Below are positions 1 to 10,384 of a stretch of DNA of 64,000 nucleotides, piece after piece (position 1 is the stretch's first letter; every line of letters starts with the position of its first letter). The notes below the pieces were generated by a model. The model was given only the letters and a program-made list of their open reading frames with translations, ran no database searches and was not told where the DNA came from. The DNA is from Leptodontidium sp. MPI-SDFR-AT-0119 (Eukaryota > Ascomycota > Leotiomycetes > Helotiales > Leptodontidiaceae): positions 1,364,001 through 1,428,000 of the forward strand of contig JAHLEZ010000008.1 in NCBI GenBank assembly GCA_020726505.1, given 5' to 3'. A program made the position numbers and the translations under genes.

Positions 1-3000
1 AATTAGGTCTATTTCGCCTTGGTTTATGAGGTCGCGAACGTAGTGATATTTAACGGCAATATGCTTAGTCCTCTCGTGGAATTAAGAGTTATTAGCCAAT
101 AAGAGAGCGCCGTTGTTATCTGTATAAACAGGAAATCGCTCCTGTATGTAATAGCCTAATTCGGTTAGAAGCTGCTTTATATAAACAGCCTCTTTAAAAG
201 CCAAATTAATAGCCATATATTCGGCCTCAGTCGTACTTTGAGCTATAATACTTTGTAGCTTGCTTTTCCAGCTTATTAAGCAACTAGCTAAGTAAAAGCT
301 CAAGCCGCTAGTCGATTTAGCCGTACCAATATCTCCGGCGTAGTCGGCGTCGCAATAGCCGCTTATATATCGACTAGGACTTTTTTCATAGATTAGCCCT
401 AGCCTTTTTGATCCTTTTAGGTATCTAAGCACGTTTTTGAGGGCAATCATATGGTAGGCGCTAGGGTTACTAGCAAATCGAGCGAGCTTTATTACCGCGT
501 AGCAAATATCGGGTCTAGTAGCTAGCGTAAGAAACAAGAGGCAGCCTATGATTTGCTGAAATAGATTTATTTCCTCTTTATTAGCCTGATTAGGATTAGG
601 CTCTAATTTAACCTTTGAATCCATTAGTGTATCTTTAGGCTTACAATCGGTCATATTAAACCGCGCTAGCACTTTCTTAATATAGCTCTCTTAGTATAAC
701 TTCATATAACCTTTGTCTAGGTTATACTCGATATTTATGCCCAAGTAGTCCTTTATTAGCCCCAAATCCTTTAATTTAAAGAGCTTTTTGAGCTCTAGAA
801 TGAAGGATTTAATATTATCGACGTTTAGGCTAATTATTACTAAGTCGTCTACGTAAATAGAGACTATAAGCTGTTGCTCCTTATTAATTAGGATACAACT
901 TTTAGTAGTCAAGGCTTGAAAGCCGAGTTTTTTGACTAGGACTTCTTTTAGCGTAATAAACTAGAGCCTAGCTGACTGTTTTAGCCCATATAAGGCTTTA
1001 TTAAGCAGGAGTAGTTTACTAGCGTATTTTTGGGCGTTTATGCCTTCGGGAGGCACAATATATAGAGTGTTGACGTCAATATTACTCTGTATAAAAGCCG
1101 ATATTATATCAACTTTCTATATAACCTAACCGTAAAGGACCGCTAAGGCGAATATTAGTCGCCAAGCCATTTGTTTTACTACGCTAGCAAACGTGTCTAC
1201 GTAATTAAGGCTATAAAGTTGCTCGAACCCTTTAGCGACGAATCTAGCTTTAAATTCGAAGTAATTAAGTGAATCTTTGATTTTATATACCCACCTCGTT
1301 TTTAAAGGCTTATAAGCCTTGCTAGCGTCTTGTGGCACTATTTCCCAAGTCTCGTGGCTTTCTAGGGAATTAGCTTCTTTTTCCATGGCTTTTAGCCAGT
1401 AGTCCTTATACGGAGAGGCCATAGCCTCTTTAAGGCTTTTAAGCTCATAGATTTGAAGGCCTTTTTCTCGTTTAATAACGATTTTATCAGCCTCTAGCTC
1501 TTCTAGTAGCTTTATTAGCCCCATTTCTAGATCTTCGTCTATTTTAGAGCTTATTAGAGCCATAGAAGCTAGTCTCTTAGCGTCTTTATAGACAGAAAAA
1601 GCTTCTTTTTCCTCTTCGATCAACCAGTCGTTTAGCTGGCGAATAGCCGTATTAGAGCTTAATTGTATTACTGGCTGATTTTCCGAAGAGTTATTGGAGT
1701 CTTTGGCGCTAGCACTAGCGTTTCTAGTTACGACGTTAGGCTCCCAGCTCGAATAATCCTTTCTAGGCCTTTTAATAGGCGCTTTAGGCATTTCCGGGCT
1801 AGCCGCATTAGGCCTTTTATTGACCTTTGGCGTTTGAGGGAGCTTTTGTGCGAATAAGTCGGATTCGTCTTCAAAATCCGTTTTCTCGCCCTCTGATTAG
1901 TCGATAGGCGACTTTTCGCTTATATTACCTTTATTAGGTATTTCGTCGTTAATACCACTTATTGACTTAGTAGTATTATCGCTAGCGCCTTCAAACTCTT
2001 CAAGTGTTTCGACTATATTATCGTAGTCGAAATTTAGATCGGTTTCCTTTGTCATATCGTCCTTAAGGATTAAATCCTCTTTAATTAGGACGTTTTTAGA
2101 GCTTATAACGGCTCTTTTACTCGGTAAATAAACTAAGTAGTTATTAGAAGACTCAAAACCTACAAGGATACCCCTGTCGGATTTACTAGCTAGCTTATGA
2201 GCTCTTTTATTCTTAAGTACGTAGGTTAAAGAACTTAGTATGCGAATATAGTCGATTGTCGGTAATTTACCGTATAGAGCTTCAAAAGGCGTCTTTTTTA
2301 TGACGGAGTTATATAACCGATTCTTGATATAAGCTATCCCTTATAATATATATAGCCATAAAAACAAGGGTATCCTCTTAGCCTTACAAACGCTAATTAG
2401 CCGTTCTATTAAGTATTTATTTAACCTTTCGGCCATCCCGTTTTAGGAAGGGGAATAAGGGCTAGTGTATTCACAAATATACTCTTTTTGCTTATAAAAA
2501 AGCGTCTATTTATTAAACTTAAATTCCCCTGCGTTATTAAGCTTAAAAGCTTTAATTTTCGCCATGAATTTGATTTTGACGTCTTTTTGACTAAACTATG
2601 TATTTATCATATTACAGAAGTCGATTAGTACGTCATAGGCGTCGGCTTTGAGTTTTAAGGCATATAGCCATATAGCTCGTGATCCTCTACATGTAATAGT
2701 GAGGATATAGCGCTCTCCTTTAAGTCCTTTGACTTTAAAAGGCCCTGCGATATTAATATCGAATATAGTCAAGGGTGGCGCATCTAACATAGGCTTTTTA
2801 CTACCGATTACGTGCATTTTGCCGCTATTACAAGCGTTACAGTCGGCTAGCTCTACGTCTTTTTGTCGGATTTTCTTTAATCCATGGCTTTTCTCGATCG
2901 TTCTAAGAATCGACTCTTTATTTATATGCACTAACCTCTTATAATAAAGGTCTAGCGACGTATTTAAGTCTACCTGATATATTACAGGCTCTAAGACGTC

Positions 3001-3315
3001 GTAGTCAACTTCCGCTTGAACGTAATAGGCGTTATAATCCCATTTAGCCTCTAATTAGCCCTTCTTATGCTTTAATAAAGCACCGTTCTTAGCAAAGTTA
3101 ATTGACTAGCCTTTTTGAGTCATTTCCCGTGAGCTTAATAGGGTCGTTTTTAGCCCCGGAATATAGTTTACCCCTTGGATAATTACTTCTAGGCTATTAT
3201 TGCCCTTTATAGGAATATCTCTTATGCCTAGTACCGGTAATACGTCGCCGTTAGCGATTGTAACCGATTTTCGAAGAGTAGGCTTATAATTAAGAAGCCA
3301 TCCCTTATTAGGCGT
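1..3315 (-). pseudogene. Copia-I pol: integrase, reverse transcriptase and RNase H (decayed)
   Basis: Several open pieces on one strand join into a Copia pol. At 2596-2931 lie the end of the integrase zinc finger (the CNAC pair) and the start of the catalytic core (DINIAGPF). At 1126-1791 is the start of the Copia-type RT, with the WVYKIK and FKARFVAKGF motifs. At 691-912 is the RT catalytic YVDD. At 82-672 is RNase H, with DADYAGD, STSG and the QSTTEAEYMA motif. Stops between pieces fit RIP of Trp or Gln codons. The frame continues past position 1, so the 3' end is not seen. It would copy and integrate the element if intact; in this state it is inactive. Confidence 0.88.
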
Positions 3316-3320
3316 GTAGT

Positions 3321-3465
3321 TGTCGGGAGACTAGGCTCAGGTAAAGTGGTACAGCTCAAAATGATCATAAAAATGCCTCTTGAATTGTACGAAGGGAGGG
3401 AAGGTTGGCCAGGCCAACCGACCTCCCTTATATGCTCGGTAAGCGAGCACGTGATTGTTCCGACA
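3321..3465 (-). repeat. Left LTR of TRIM-A (145 bp)
   Basis: By eye identical to the right copy at 4838-4982. Ends TGTCGG/CCGACA are mutual inverted repeats. It contains an inverted repeat around GGTTGGCCAGGCCAACC near 3404-3420. Confidence 0.88.
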
Positions 3466-3964
3466 CTGGCAATCTTTCTCTTGTCATTAGATTATACGGA
3501 ACAATCAATCCACCAGCTTAGCCCTTCTTTACGGCTTCGTACGAATAAATCAAGGAAAAAAAACAAGCCCGCATATGCCTTCCTCAAGTGAAGCGTCCTC
3601 TTCCCAAGTATAGCCTTTATCCTAAGTAAAGCGTTCTTCCCTCAGATATGAAACGAGCCCGAGTTATCGAGACAGTAAAGGTGTCAGCTCCGCGACAGTA
3701 AAGGTGTCAGCTCCGTACGACACTTGGCCAAGTGTCGCAGTTGTTTCAGCAGTAAGGTGCTAGCTTTATGCGATCGGGAGGGAGTATTATCGCAATTGTC
3801 GTGGCAGAAAGGTGCCAGCTCGTACGACTTAGAAGAAGTCGTAATTGTCGTGGTAGTAAGGTACCAGCTCCGTAAGCTGGTCGTACGAAGGGTGACGGCT
3901 TCGTACGAGAAGAAGGAGAAGTCGAGTACTCAGCGAAGAGCTCGAGAGAGGAGGAGGGTTGTTT

Positions 3965-4430
3965 GTATCGTACGAGGGGTGGCGTCTCGTACGGAGGGTG
4001 CAGAGCTCAGCGAAGAGCTCGCAAAGGGAGGAGTGTTGTTTTGTATTGTACGAGGGGTGGCGTCTCGTACGGAGGGTGCAGAGCTCAGCGAAGAGCTCGC
4101 AAAGGGAGGAGTGTTGTTTTGTATTGTACGAGGGGTGGCGTCTCGTACGGAGGGTGCAGAGCTCAGCGAAGAGCTCGCAAAGGGAGGAGTGTTGTTTGTA
4201 TCGTACGAGGGGTGGCGTCTCGTACGGAGGGTGCAGAGCTCAGCGAAGAGCTCGCAAAGGGAGGAGTGTTGTTTTGTATTGTACGAGGGGTGGCGTCTCG
4301 TACGGAGGGTGCAGAGCTCAGCGAAGAGCTCGCAAAGGGAGGAGTGTTGTTTGTATCGTACGAGGGGTGGCGTCTCGTACGGAGGGTGCAGAGCTCGTAC
4401 GACTTAAAAGAAGTCGTAATTGTCGTGGTA
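3965..4430. repeat. Six-unit tandem array, 77-78 bp period, in TRIM-A
   Basis: Units start at 3965, 4043, 4121, 4198, 4276 and 4353. Each holds a CGTACG or TGTACG near its start and a second CGTACG about 20 bp later, then a GAGCTC-centred inverted repeat. Because some units are 77 and some 78 bp, any open frame through them shifts. The overlapping 160-227-codon frames here are therefore repeat artefacts. TRIM-B carries only four units. Confidence 0.9.
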
Positions 4431-4837
4431 GTAAGGTACCAGCTCCGTACGACGTAGAGGAAGTCGCAATTGTCGTAGTAGTAAGGTACCAGCTTATTCG
4501 TCCAAAGATTTCCTAGTCCGTATGACTTCTTCGCGAAGAAGGAGATCTCGATAAAAGACGTGATGGACGTAGGTTCAGGAGCCGTACTCTCGATACAGCG
4601 GTTCGACTAGTGAGTCTGTACTTCCCCAAAACCCTCGAATATCCTAAGGTATACTTCGCACGAGGCCGATTTCTCCACGAAGGATAAGCGCCAGACTCAT
4701 ACGAATTATCTCCTAAAATACCCCTTAGCATAAGTTCGTACGAAGCCGATTTCTCCACGAAGGATAAGCGCCAGATTCGTACGACCTATCTCTTCTAGAT
4801 ACCTAGTTAATGTATAGCCATATTGACTATTCATGAA

Positions 4838-4982
4838 TGTCGGGAGACTAGGCTCAGGTAAAGTGGTACAGCTCAAAATGATCATAAAAATGCCTCTTGA
4901 ATTGTACGAAGGGAGGGAAGGTTGGCCAGGCCAACCGACCTCCCTTATATGCTCGGTAAGCGAGCACGTGATTGTTCCGACA
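4838..4982 (-). repeat. Right LTR of TRIM-A (145 bp)
   Basis: Matches 3321-3465 base for base as far as I can read. It is followed by target duplication GTAGT at 4983-4987. Confidence 0.88.
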
Positions 4983-4987
4983 GTAGT

Positions 4988-6107
4988 GCTCGCTAGCACC
5001 GGAGTCTAGAACTAGTCTGTAACTATAGACTGTTCTAAAAGCTTGATTTGCAATATCACGTTCTAATTGGTCGGAATCGGATTCGCTTAAGTCCTCTACT
5101 ACGGTATTTATAAAAGTACTCATAAGTAGGGCAGGTTCAAGCTGCACTTTAGGCTTATTATTTGCCCTTATAGGCTTTTTAGCCACTATGTGCTTATTTG
5201 GCGGCGAATTAGTCTTAGATACGGTCATAATAGCCTTACTAGACTCTGTTTTCTGCTCGCCTTTTGACTCCTTAGCCTTTTTAGCCTTATTAGGCTTATT
5301 ATTCGGATTTTCCGAATTATTAGGCTTTAGCTCCGGGTGTAAGACCCAGCACGTAGACGTTATATGTCCCGTGACTCTACATTTATTGCAGTATTTTCTA
5401 TTATTACTTTTACCGCCTTTAGACGCTTTATTAGCGTTAAGGTCAGCGTTAGCCCCTATACGAGCTTCTTCCGAAATTAGGTCGTTAATTAAACCGTCAA
5501 TATCGATATTCTTAAGATCACCTGACATTTTCTCGTATTTACGAGACGAAAAGGCGTCAAAAGAGCTCGGCAAGCCTTTTAGTATTAGGCTAGCTATTAC
5601 GGGCTTAGGAATCTCACAGTCTAGCTGTTTTAGGTATATAGCGCTCGATTGGATTACGCTAGTATATTCGTCTATGCTCTTATAAGAGCTGTAATTAGAG
5701 TCGACGATTTAGTTTATATAGCGACCTACTAGCTCAAGTATTGACTGGCCGAAGGTAGCTTGAATAGCGTTCCACAGCTTCTTAGCCGTATTTTTGTCTT
5801 TAAATCGCTCTTGATTCTCCAGCGATATAATCGACTTTAGCGCCCCTAGCGCTTTTTGGCTCTGAGTCTTAAAGTAGTCTAGCTTTTCATAGTATTTTAC
5901 AGCTAGCTCTTGAGAATAGGGGGCTAATACGGATCTACCTCCTTCGGTACCCCTAGCGTAATATAAGGATTAGTCCGGAGGCGAAGCTTTGCCGGAAATA
6001 TAAGGCATATAGCCGTTAATTTCCAGGAATAGACTAGCGGGATTTATCCACTCAATATAATTAGATTTCCCTACTAGTTTCTCTCCCTTAAAGGCAGTAG
6101 CAGCCAT
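4988..6107 (-). pseudogene. Copia-I gag and protease start (decayed, split by TRIM-A)
   Basis: A minus-strand ATG ends at 6107 and begins with MAATAFKGEKLVG, which resembles the N-terminus of Copia gag proteins. Premature stops follow. The best open piece (about 5000-5573) contains a classical CCHC zinc knuckle with spacing C-x2-C-x4-H-x4-C near 5350-5400, a Lys/Asn-rich linker, and then the protease active site LDSGAS near 5020. The TRIM-A insertion at 4982 cuts the frame about 30 codons after the protease Asp; downstream pol continues left of 3316. Gag would form the virus-like particle and bind RNA. Confidence in the assignment is high; function is lost. Confidence 0.87.
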
Positions 6108-6916
6108 TTTAAGCTTATCTCAATTGAGTTTAGCTTTGATTCCTCTGGGCAAATATCACTTATAGTGATTTATTAGACTATTTTAGTCTTAGACTTTATT
6201 TAAGTCCTTATAACCTCACGTTGAGGCTCCCTCTTTGATTTGGTATGCCCTAAATCGATTTAATCGATATATTAAGGTAAAAGTCTTGCCAAGGACTTAT
6301 ATATTACCTTACCAAGGGTTTCGTTTAGCTAGTATTATAACAGGGTTCCCAGCGGTCTGCTTAGGCTCTTATTACAACTGCTAGCGCCACTACTAGCTTA
6401 GTTTCTCTCACAGGAGGTAAATAAGCTCAACTAACTGTAACCCTCTCCGAGGATGGCTTCTTATACAGCTAGAAAAGCCTAAAACCACTGTAATTTGTGC
6501 TAGACTAGTAACGATCCGGACAGCCACTCCCTAATACAGCCACGCTAATACGCTACTAATAGCCACTACTAGCGCCGTAAAGGTATAGGCACCTAGGAAT
6601 GAGAAGCTTGTTATAAGACCTAGAACCGCAATCTAGGTGGCTACGCACGCTTATAACGTCTAAGGACCACTAGGTTATGATTTCCCTAGGGTTTAGTCTC
6701 AGGGTCAAAGGCCTCGGGTCCGTAATACGTCCTAATCGGGTTAGTAAGGGCTCAAAGGGGACTAGCTTACTTCAATTAAGAGAAGCTAGTATGGCTTTCT
6801 CGACAAGCGTTTGAACGGAAGCAGCGGTAATATTAGTCTGAGTCCAGTTAGTAGTCTCAATCGGGAATAGTGTGTCGGTAACTGATATAATAGGCCACCT
6901 TAGCGAATTGCTACCA
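6108..6916. other. Copia-I 5' leader, no gene seen
   Basis: This 0.8-kb stretch lies between the gag start and the 5' LTR. I see no open frame of note. The part next to the LTR carries the primer-binding site. The remainder is RIP-altered untranslated leader by position. Confidence 0.6.
6898..6916 (-). promoter_or_regulatory. Primer-binding site of Copia-I
   Basis: Directly after the 5' LTR on the minus strand the sequence starts TGGTAGCA. That start is typical of sites complementary to initiator-Met tRNA in Copia-type elements. It abuts the LTR end (CA) with no gap, which fixes both the LTR boundary and the element's orientation. Confidence 0.65.
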
Positions 6917-7207
6917 TGTGAAAATAGGTGAGCCAATCAGAAGAGAGGAAGCGCAGTAGGTGAGGACACGTGATTAGAGACAAAGTAAATTGCTTACTTA
7001 AGAGAAGAGCCATAAGAGCTCTTCGGTAGTTATATACATAATATTAGCTTCTCTAGAAGCTTCGACGACTACGTAATCGATTACGTGGCTCTTACGGACT
7101 ACGTAATCGAATACGAGAGTAATTTCCGGGCCGCGTAAGCAGTGGAGATTACTTCGGCTGTTCTCCAGCGTAGAATCGGCACGAGTTACCGAAGTCAAAA
7201 TCTAACA
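6917..7207 (-). repeat. 5' LTR of Copia-I (291 bp)
   Basis: Bounded by TGTGAAAA and ATCTAACA on the plus strand. It aligns end to end with the solo LTR at 20124-20414 (same length, few differences). Short open frames inside it are not coding. The host duplication should start at 7208 (TCTAC), but the other end lies outside the window. Confidence 0.88.
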
Positions 7208-9954
7208 TCTACTAGACTAATAAAGCACTTGTTAATTATACTTAAAATACAAGTTAACGAGACTCGCAATATAATAACTAGTAAACTCTTTAAAAAACTC
7301 GTTAATAAATAATAAAAGGTTCGTATCTTTATAAGTAATGGTATTTAATATAATAGCCGAGTTAATTAGCCTATATTTCCCCGACTTTTTCTTTTGAACT
7401 AAAAACTAAGCGTTATAATAAGGCCCCTCCGAGTACTCTAGGACTCCTTTGTCGAGTCTCTCTTACACTATCTTAGTAACCTCTAAAATAAGTACTTATA
7501 GTAAAAGAAAGTTAAGAACTTACTAAGTCGTATATTTAATAGTCTTAATAGTAATAAAAGGGGAAACATTTTTATAAAATTTATTATACTTAAGTTAATC
7601 AAAAGTTATAGCTCCTTCCCAATTAACTATTATTTTATCAAATAAGGCTTTCTCTTTTGACTATAATAAGCTACTTATGTCTAGTTTAATTAGCCTTTTT
7701 AAAGTAAGTCTTAAGTTTTAGAGTATACTAGCGAAGTGTAATAATAAGTGTTCTCGATACTTTCTAATATAATCTTAAGGAATTCCTTATTCTCGTGTAC
7801 GCTTGTACTAGTTTTTCTTCTTACTAGGGGGGTCGCCTTTTAAGTCAGCTAAATTAACGGGCAAGATCTTTTTAGCCTTTGATTTATATATAATTCCTAC
7901 TCGCGCTATTATATTCTACGTTTCTTTAAATAATAACTTAATTAGAAGCTCGTCGTAATTAATAATTTATTTAAACGTTAAGCTAGCCAAAGATAAGGAA
8001 TCGTCGTTAAATGCTCCCTTAAATAAGGGCTTAGAAACTAAGGGTTTCTTTTAGTATAAGTTAAGAAGTGCCTTAAGTAGAAAGTCTCTAATTACTAATT
8101 TTAATATATAAAATTCTCTCTTTATATATTTAATATACGCTATCCCTTTAAGACTTGTAAGTTCTTAATCTTATAATAAGAGGCGAGGACGACAAGGTTA
8201 ATTATTTCTTCCTTTAAAAACTCCTTTTTTTAATCCCGTTAATATCGGGATATCCGAGTATTCGAGTATACTAACTATAGCGCTTAAGTAACAGTTAGTT
8301 AATCGTTTCCTGAGAAGTCTTCCTCTTTATAACTAATTTCGGATTCTAAATCTTTAAAGTAAATTAGCCTTACTCTATTCTCTCTACGTAGTACTTTAAT
8401 ATCCTTCGCTTCCTTAATAATATCGTTAGTCTTAATTATAATAATAAGACTAAAGTGCTAATCTTATAAAGAAGCGAGTATAATGCCTTCGTCGTAATCT
8501 CTTAAGTAACGGAAAGTAACTCTAGCTTTACGAAAGAACAGAAAACTAAAGATAACCTTGACTTTAGGGCTGTTTATAATATAAAACTAGTTATTAATTA
8601 TATAATTACTTATAATAATAGTAACGTTATTAACAAATTTAATAAAACGAGACTTAATATTAATAATTGTCTTTAAGACTATTATTTGACTTTTTATTAT
8701 TAATAGTTCTAAGAGGTTAATTACTTTAAGAGTTATATAACTAACTTTAGCCCTTATATTAAGTGTAGCCCTGATATCGCTGACCTTAAAGCGGCTAAGT
8801 ATTGTGACTACTACTTTCGGCGCTAGCGAGTAGAACGAGTTACTTATTTCTGTGAAGCCACTTATAGCCTTTATCTTAATATATAAGCTAGTATTTCTTA
8901 TTAGTCGAGTACTTCGTCGTATTGTTTTAAGTAACGTAGAAGGCACTAAGCGAAGAAGTTCTAGTATTAAGTCTTTATATACTAATAGTATATTAAGGAG
9001 GAGTACTAGGACCGGCCTAAACAATGGGATAGCGCTAAGAAGTAGCTATACCACTGACTTCTTAATCATCGACTTTTATATTATAGAGACATTATTTTAG
9101 AACTATCGCTAATAAGCCTGAAATTTCAAGGCAAGAAGATTTCTAGGGACCTTAAGGTATACTTAAATCCTCCTCTTCTATTTTGTTTTCCTTATGAGCT
9201 AACCGCGGGCCTTCTTTGTTTCGATATTATATTACTTTATTAAGGGGTACCCCCCTAATTAATCTACGTATATTATAAGCTCTAAGAAAGTATATAAAGA
9301 ATTAAGTAATAGTCTTTATAATATAATAACCTCTTCCTTATTAAGGCTGTAGTCGTTTTTAAAAGTAATAGCTTTAACGTTAATAATATACTCCCTTTAT
9401 ATTTATCGATTAATTATACTACCGGGCGTTCGAGAAACTCTAAGAGAGTTAATAAGTACTATTATTTCCCTTAATATAAGGTTACTAAGTAATTCTTATA
9501 AAGACAATAGCTTATCGAGGACCCTGTCGAGCTTGTAGTCGTTCCGGTCTAGTACTTCTTATACACGGGGGTTCTGAGAAGATACTAATTACGTAATAGG
9601 TTTAAGGGTTCTAGAGGGGATTATAATTAGTTTAGGCTTCGTAGTACGCCTCTTCGCCGAAGAGTTAGTTATAGTATTCCGAGTTAATGCCCTAAACGCA
9701 GTTAGCGTAATAAGTTTAAAGACTATATTAAAGATCTTAGACTTATTCTTAGTTAAGATTTACTAAGGGGTTTTCCTTACTTCTTTAGGGCTGTTTATAT
9801 TTATGACTTTAGTGAATTATATAGCGTTTCTAATATTTAAAGGGACCTTTAGTTTACTATATAAGGCTTAGGCCTTAATTTTATCTTATAACTTGTCGGA
9901 TCCCTTATATAACTTAAATACTAAGGATTTCTTTTAGGCTCTAGTCTCGATAAG
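7208..9954 (-). pseudogene. Gypsy-III pol remnant: protease and reverse transcriptase
   Basis: The minus strand carries a Ty3/Gypsy pol. Near 7300-7460 the translation reads EGPYYNA*FLVQKKKSGKYR, then RLINSA and TNLL, the start of a fungal Gypsy RT. Near 8700-8800 a protease-like stretch (KVSYITLKVINLL) lies in the 8587-9024 open frame. The catalytic part of RT is cut off at 7207 by Copia-I. Stops are dense and RIP-like. The gag half lies right of Copia-II, from 17542. The stretch 9100-9950 is too decayed to assign beyond position. Confidence 0.7.
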
Positions 9955-10229
9955 TGTTGGTATCTAACCAAGGTCCGATACCTGATATCAGGGTGACAAA
10001 GAATATAACAAGTGAAGTTTGATCAAGTATATTCCGTGTGTCCCTTTCGTACGAAAGGGAAAGCTACCTTAAATACATCAAGTACTAAACCCCGTAGCTC
10101 GTATAAGCATTACTCGTACGAAACCAGGAGGCAAGGTATGAAACCAAGCTTCATCTCGGCCAGGAGAGACGACTATCTTTGGAAGCTGTCAGAGTAAGAG
10201 AATGCCCCTCAGCTAAGGCTATCCCAACA
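9955..10229 (-). repeat. 3' LTR of Copia-II (275 bp, left end)
   Basis: Identical by eye to 17267-17541. It contains two CGTACG palindromes, near 10048 and 10107. Preceded by target duplication ATAAG (9950-9954). As the left LTR it is also upstream of the antisense gene and might supply its promoter (inference). Confidence 0.95.
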
Positions 10230-10251
10230 CTGGCAACTCTTCTTTTGTCAG
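10230..10251 (-). promoter_or_regulatory. Conserved purine-rich tract beside the 3' LTR (candidate polypurine tract)
   Basis: On the minus strand the bases just before the 3' LTR read ACAAAAGAAGAG then TTGCCAG. TRIM-A and TRIM-B have ACAAGAGAAAGATTGCCAG at the same place, and Copia-IV has AAAAGAAG followed by a diverged TTGC. A purine tract upstream of the 3' LTR primes plus-strand DNA synthesis in LTR elements. Here seven non-purine-rich bases separate it from the LTR, so the role is inferred. Read on the plus strand it begins TGGCAA and could be mistaken for a primer-binding site. Confidence 0.5.
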
Positions 10252-10384
10252 AAGAAAAACTCTCCTACCTTCCTTCTTTCTCCTCTGTACGAAGTGCGCG
10301 CAACCTAGCGCATTATCCCCAGCTCCTCTTCTTCCTTCGTACGAAGCACGTGCTCCATGTGACTTCGGCTCGCTATGTTGAATA

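Larger units (their letters stand above)
3321..4982 (-). mobile_element. TRIM-A: 1.66-kb non-autonomous LTR element
   Basis: Two 145-bp LTRs (3321-3465 and 4838-4982), starting TGTCGG and ending CCGACA, enclose 1.37 kb without a credible gene. The insertion is flanked by a perfect 5-bp duplication GTAGT (3316-3320 and 4983-4987). The interior consists of tandem and dispersed repeats rich in CGTACG. Next to the left LTR, on the minus strand, a purine tract followed by TTGCCAG matches the same position in Copia-II and, more loosely, Copia-IV, so the element probably runs minus and borrows a Copia-II/IV-type machinery (inference). It shows no RIP signature although its host Copia-I does. A second copy is TRIM-B (52500-54028). 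Confidence 0.87.
1..7207 (-). mobile_element. Copia-I: Ty1/Copia LTR retrotransposon, 5' part, RIP-decayed
   Basis: Reading the minus strand from right to left, the order is 5' LTR (6917-7207), primer-binding site, gag with CCHC knuckle, protease, integrase, reverse transcriptase, RNase H. Integrase before RT is diagnostic of Copia. The 3' end and 3' LTR lie beyond the left edge of the window. Frames are broken by stops consistent with RIP. TRIM-A is inserted in the protease region. It sits inside the older Gypsy-III, which resumes at 7208. A solo LTR of the same family lies at 20124-20414 and a related gag fragment at the right end of the window. Confidence 0.9.

Noticed and set aside
3965..4430. 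Regularly spaced repeats resembling a CRISPR array
   Set aside because: There are no unique spacers; the whole 77-78-bp unit is repeated, the genome is eukaryotic, and no cas gene is near.
3724..4516. Overlapping 164-227-codon plus-strand frames in TRIM-A (and the 53-kb counterparts)
   Set aside because: They are translations of the 77-78-bp tandem units in successive frames. Unit-length changes shift them and the two TRIM copies do not conserve one product.
6998..7198. Minus-strand frames of 66 and 99 codons in the Copia-I-type LTRs
   Set aside because: They lie wholly within LTRs, start at arbitrary positions and have no domain; they are shadows.
10230..10251. TGGCAACTC after the left LTR read as a primer-binding site for a plus-strand element
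   Set aside because: The polyprotein is on the minus strand and its 5' LTR is the right one. On the minus strand this segment is purine-rich and sits where a polypurine tract is expected.
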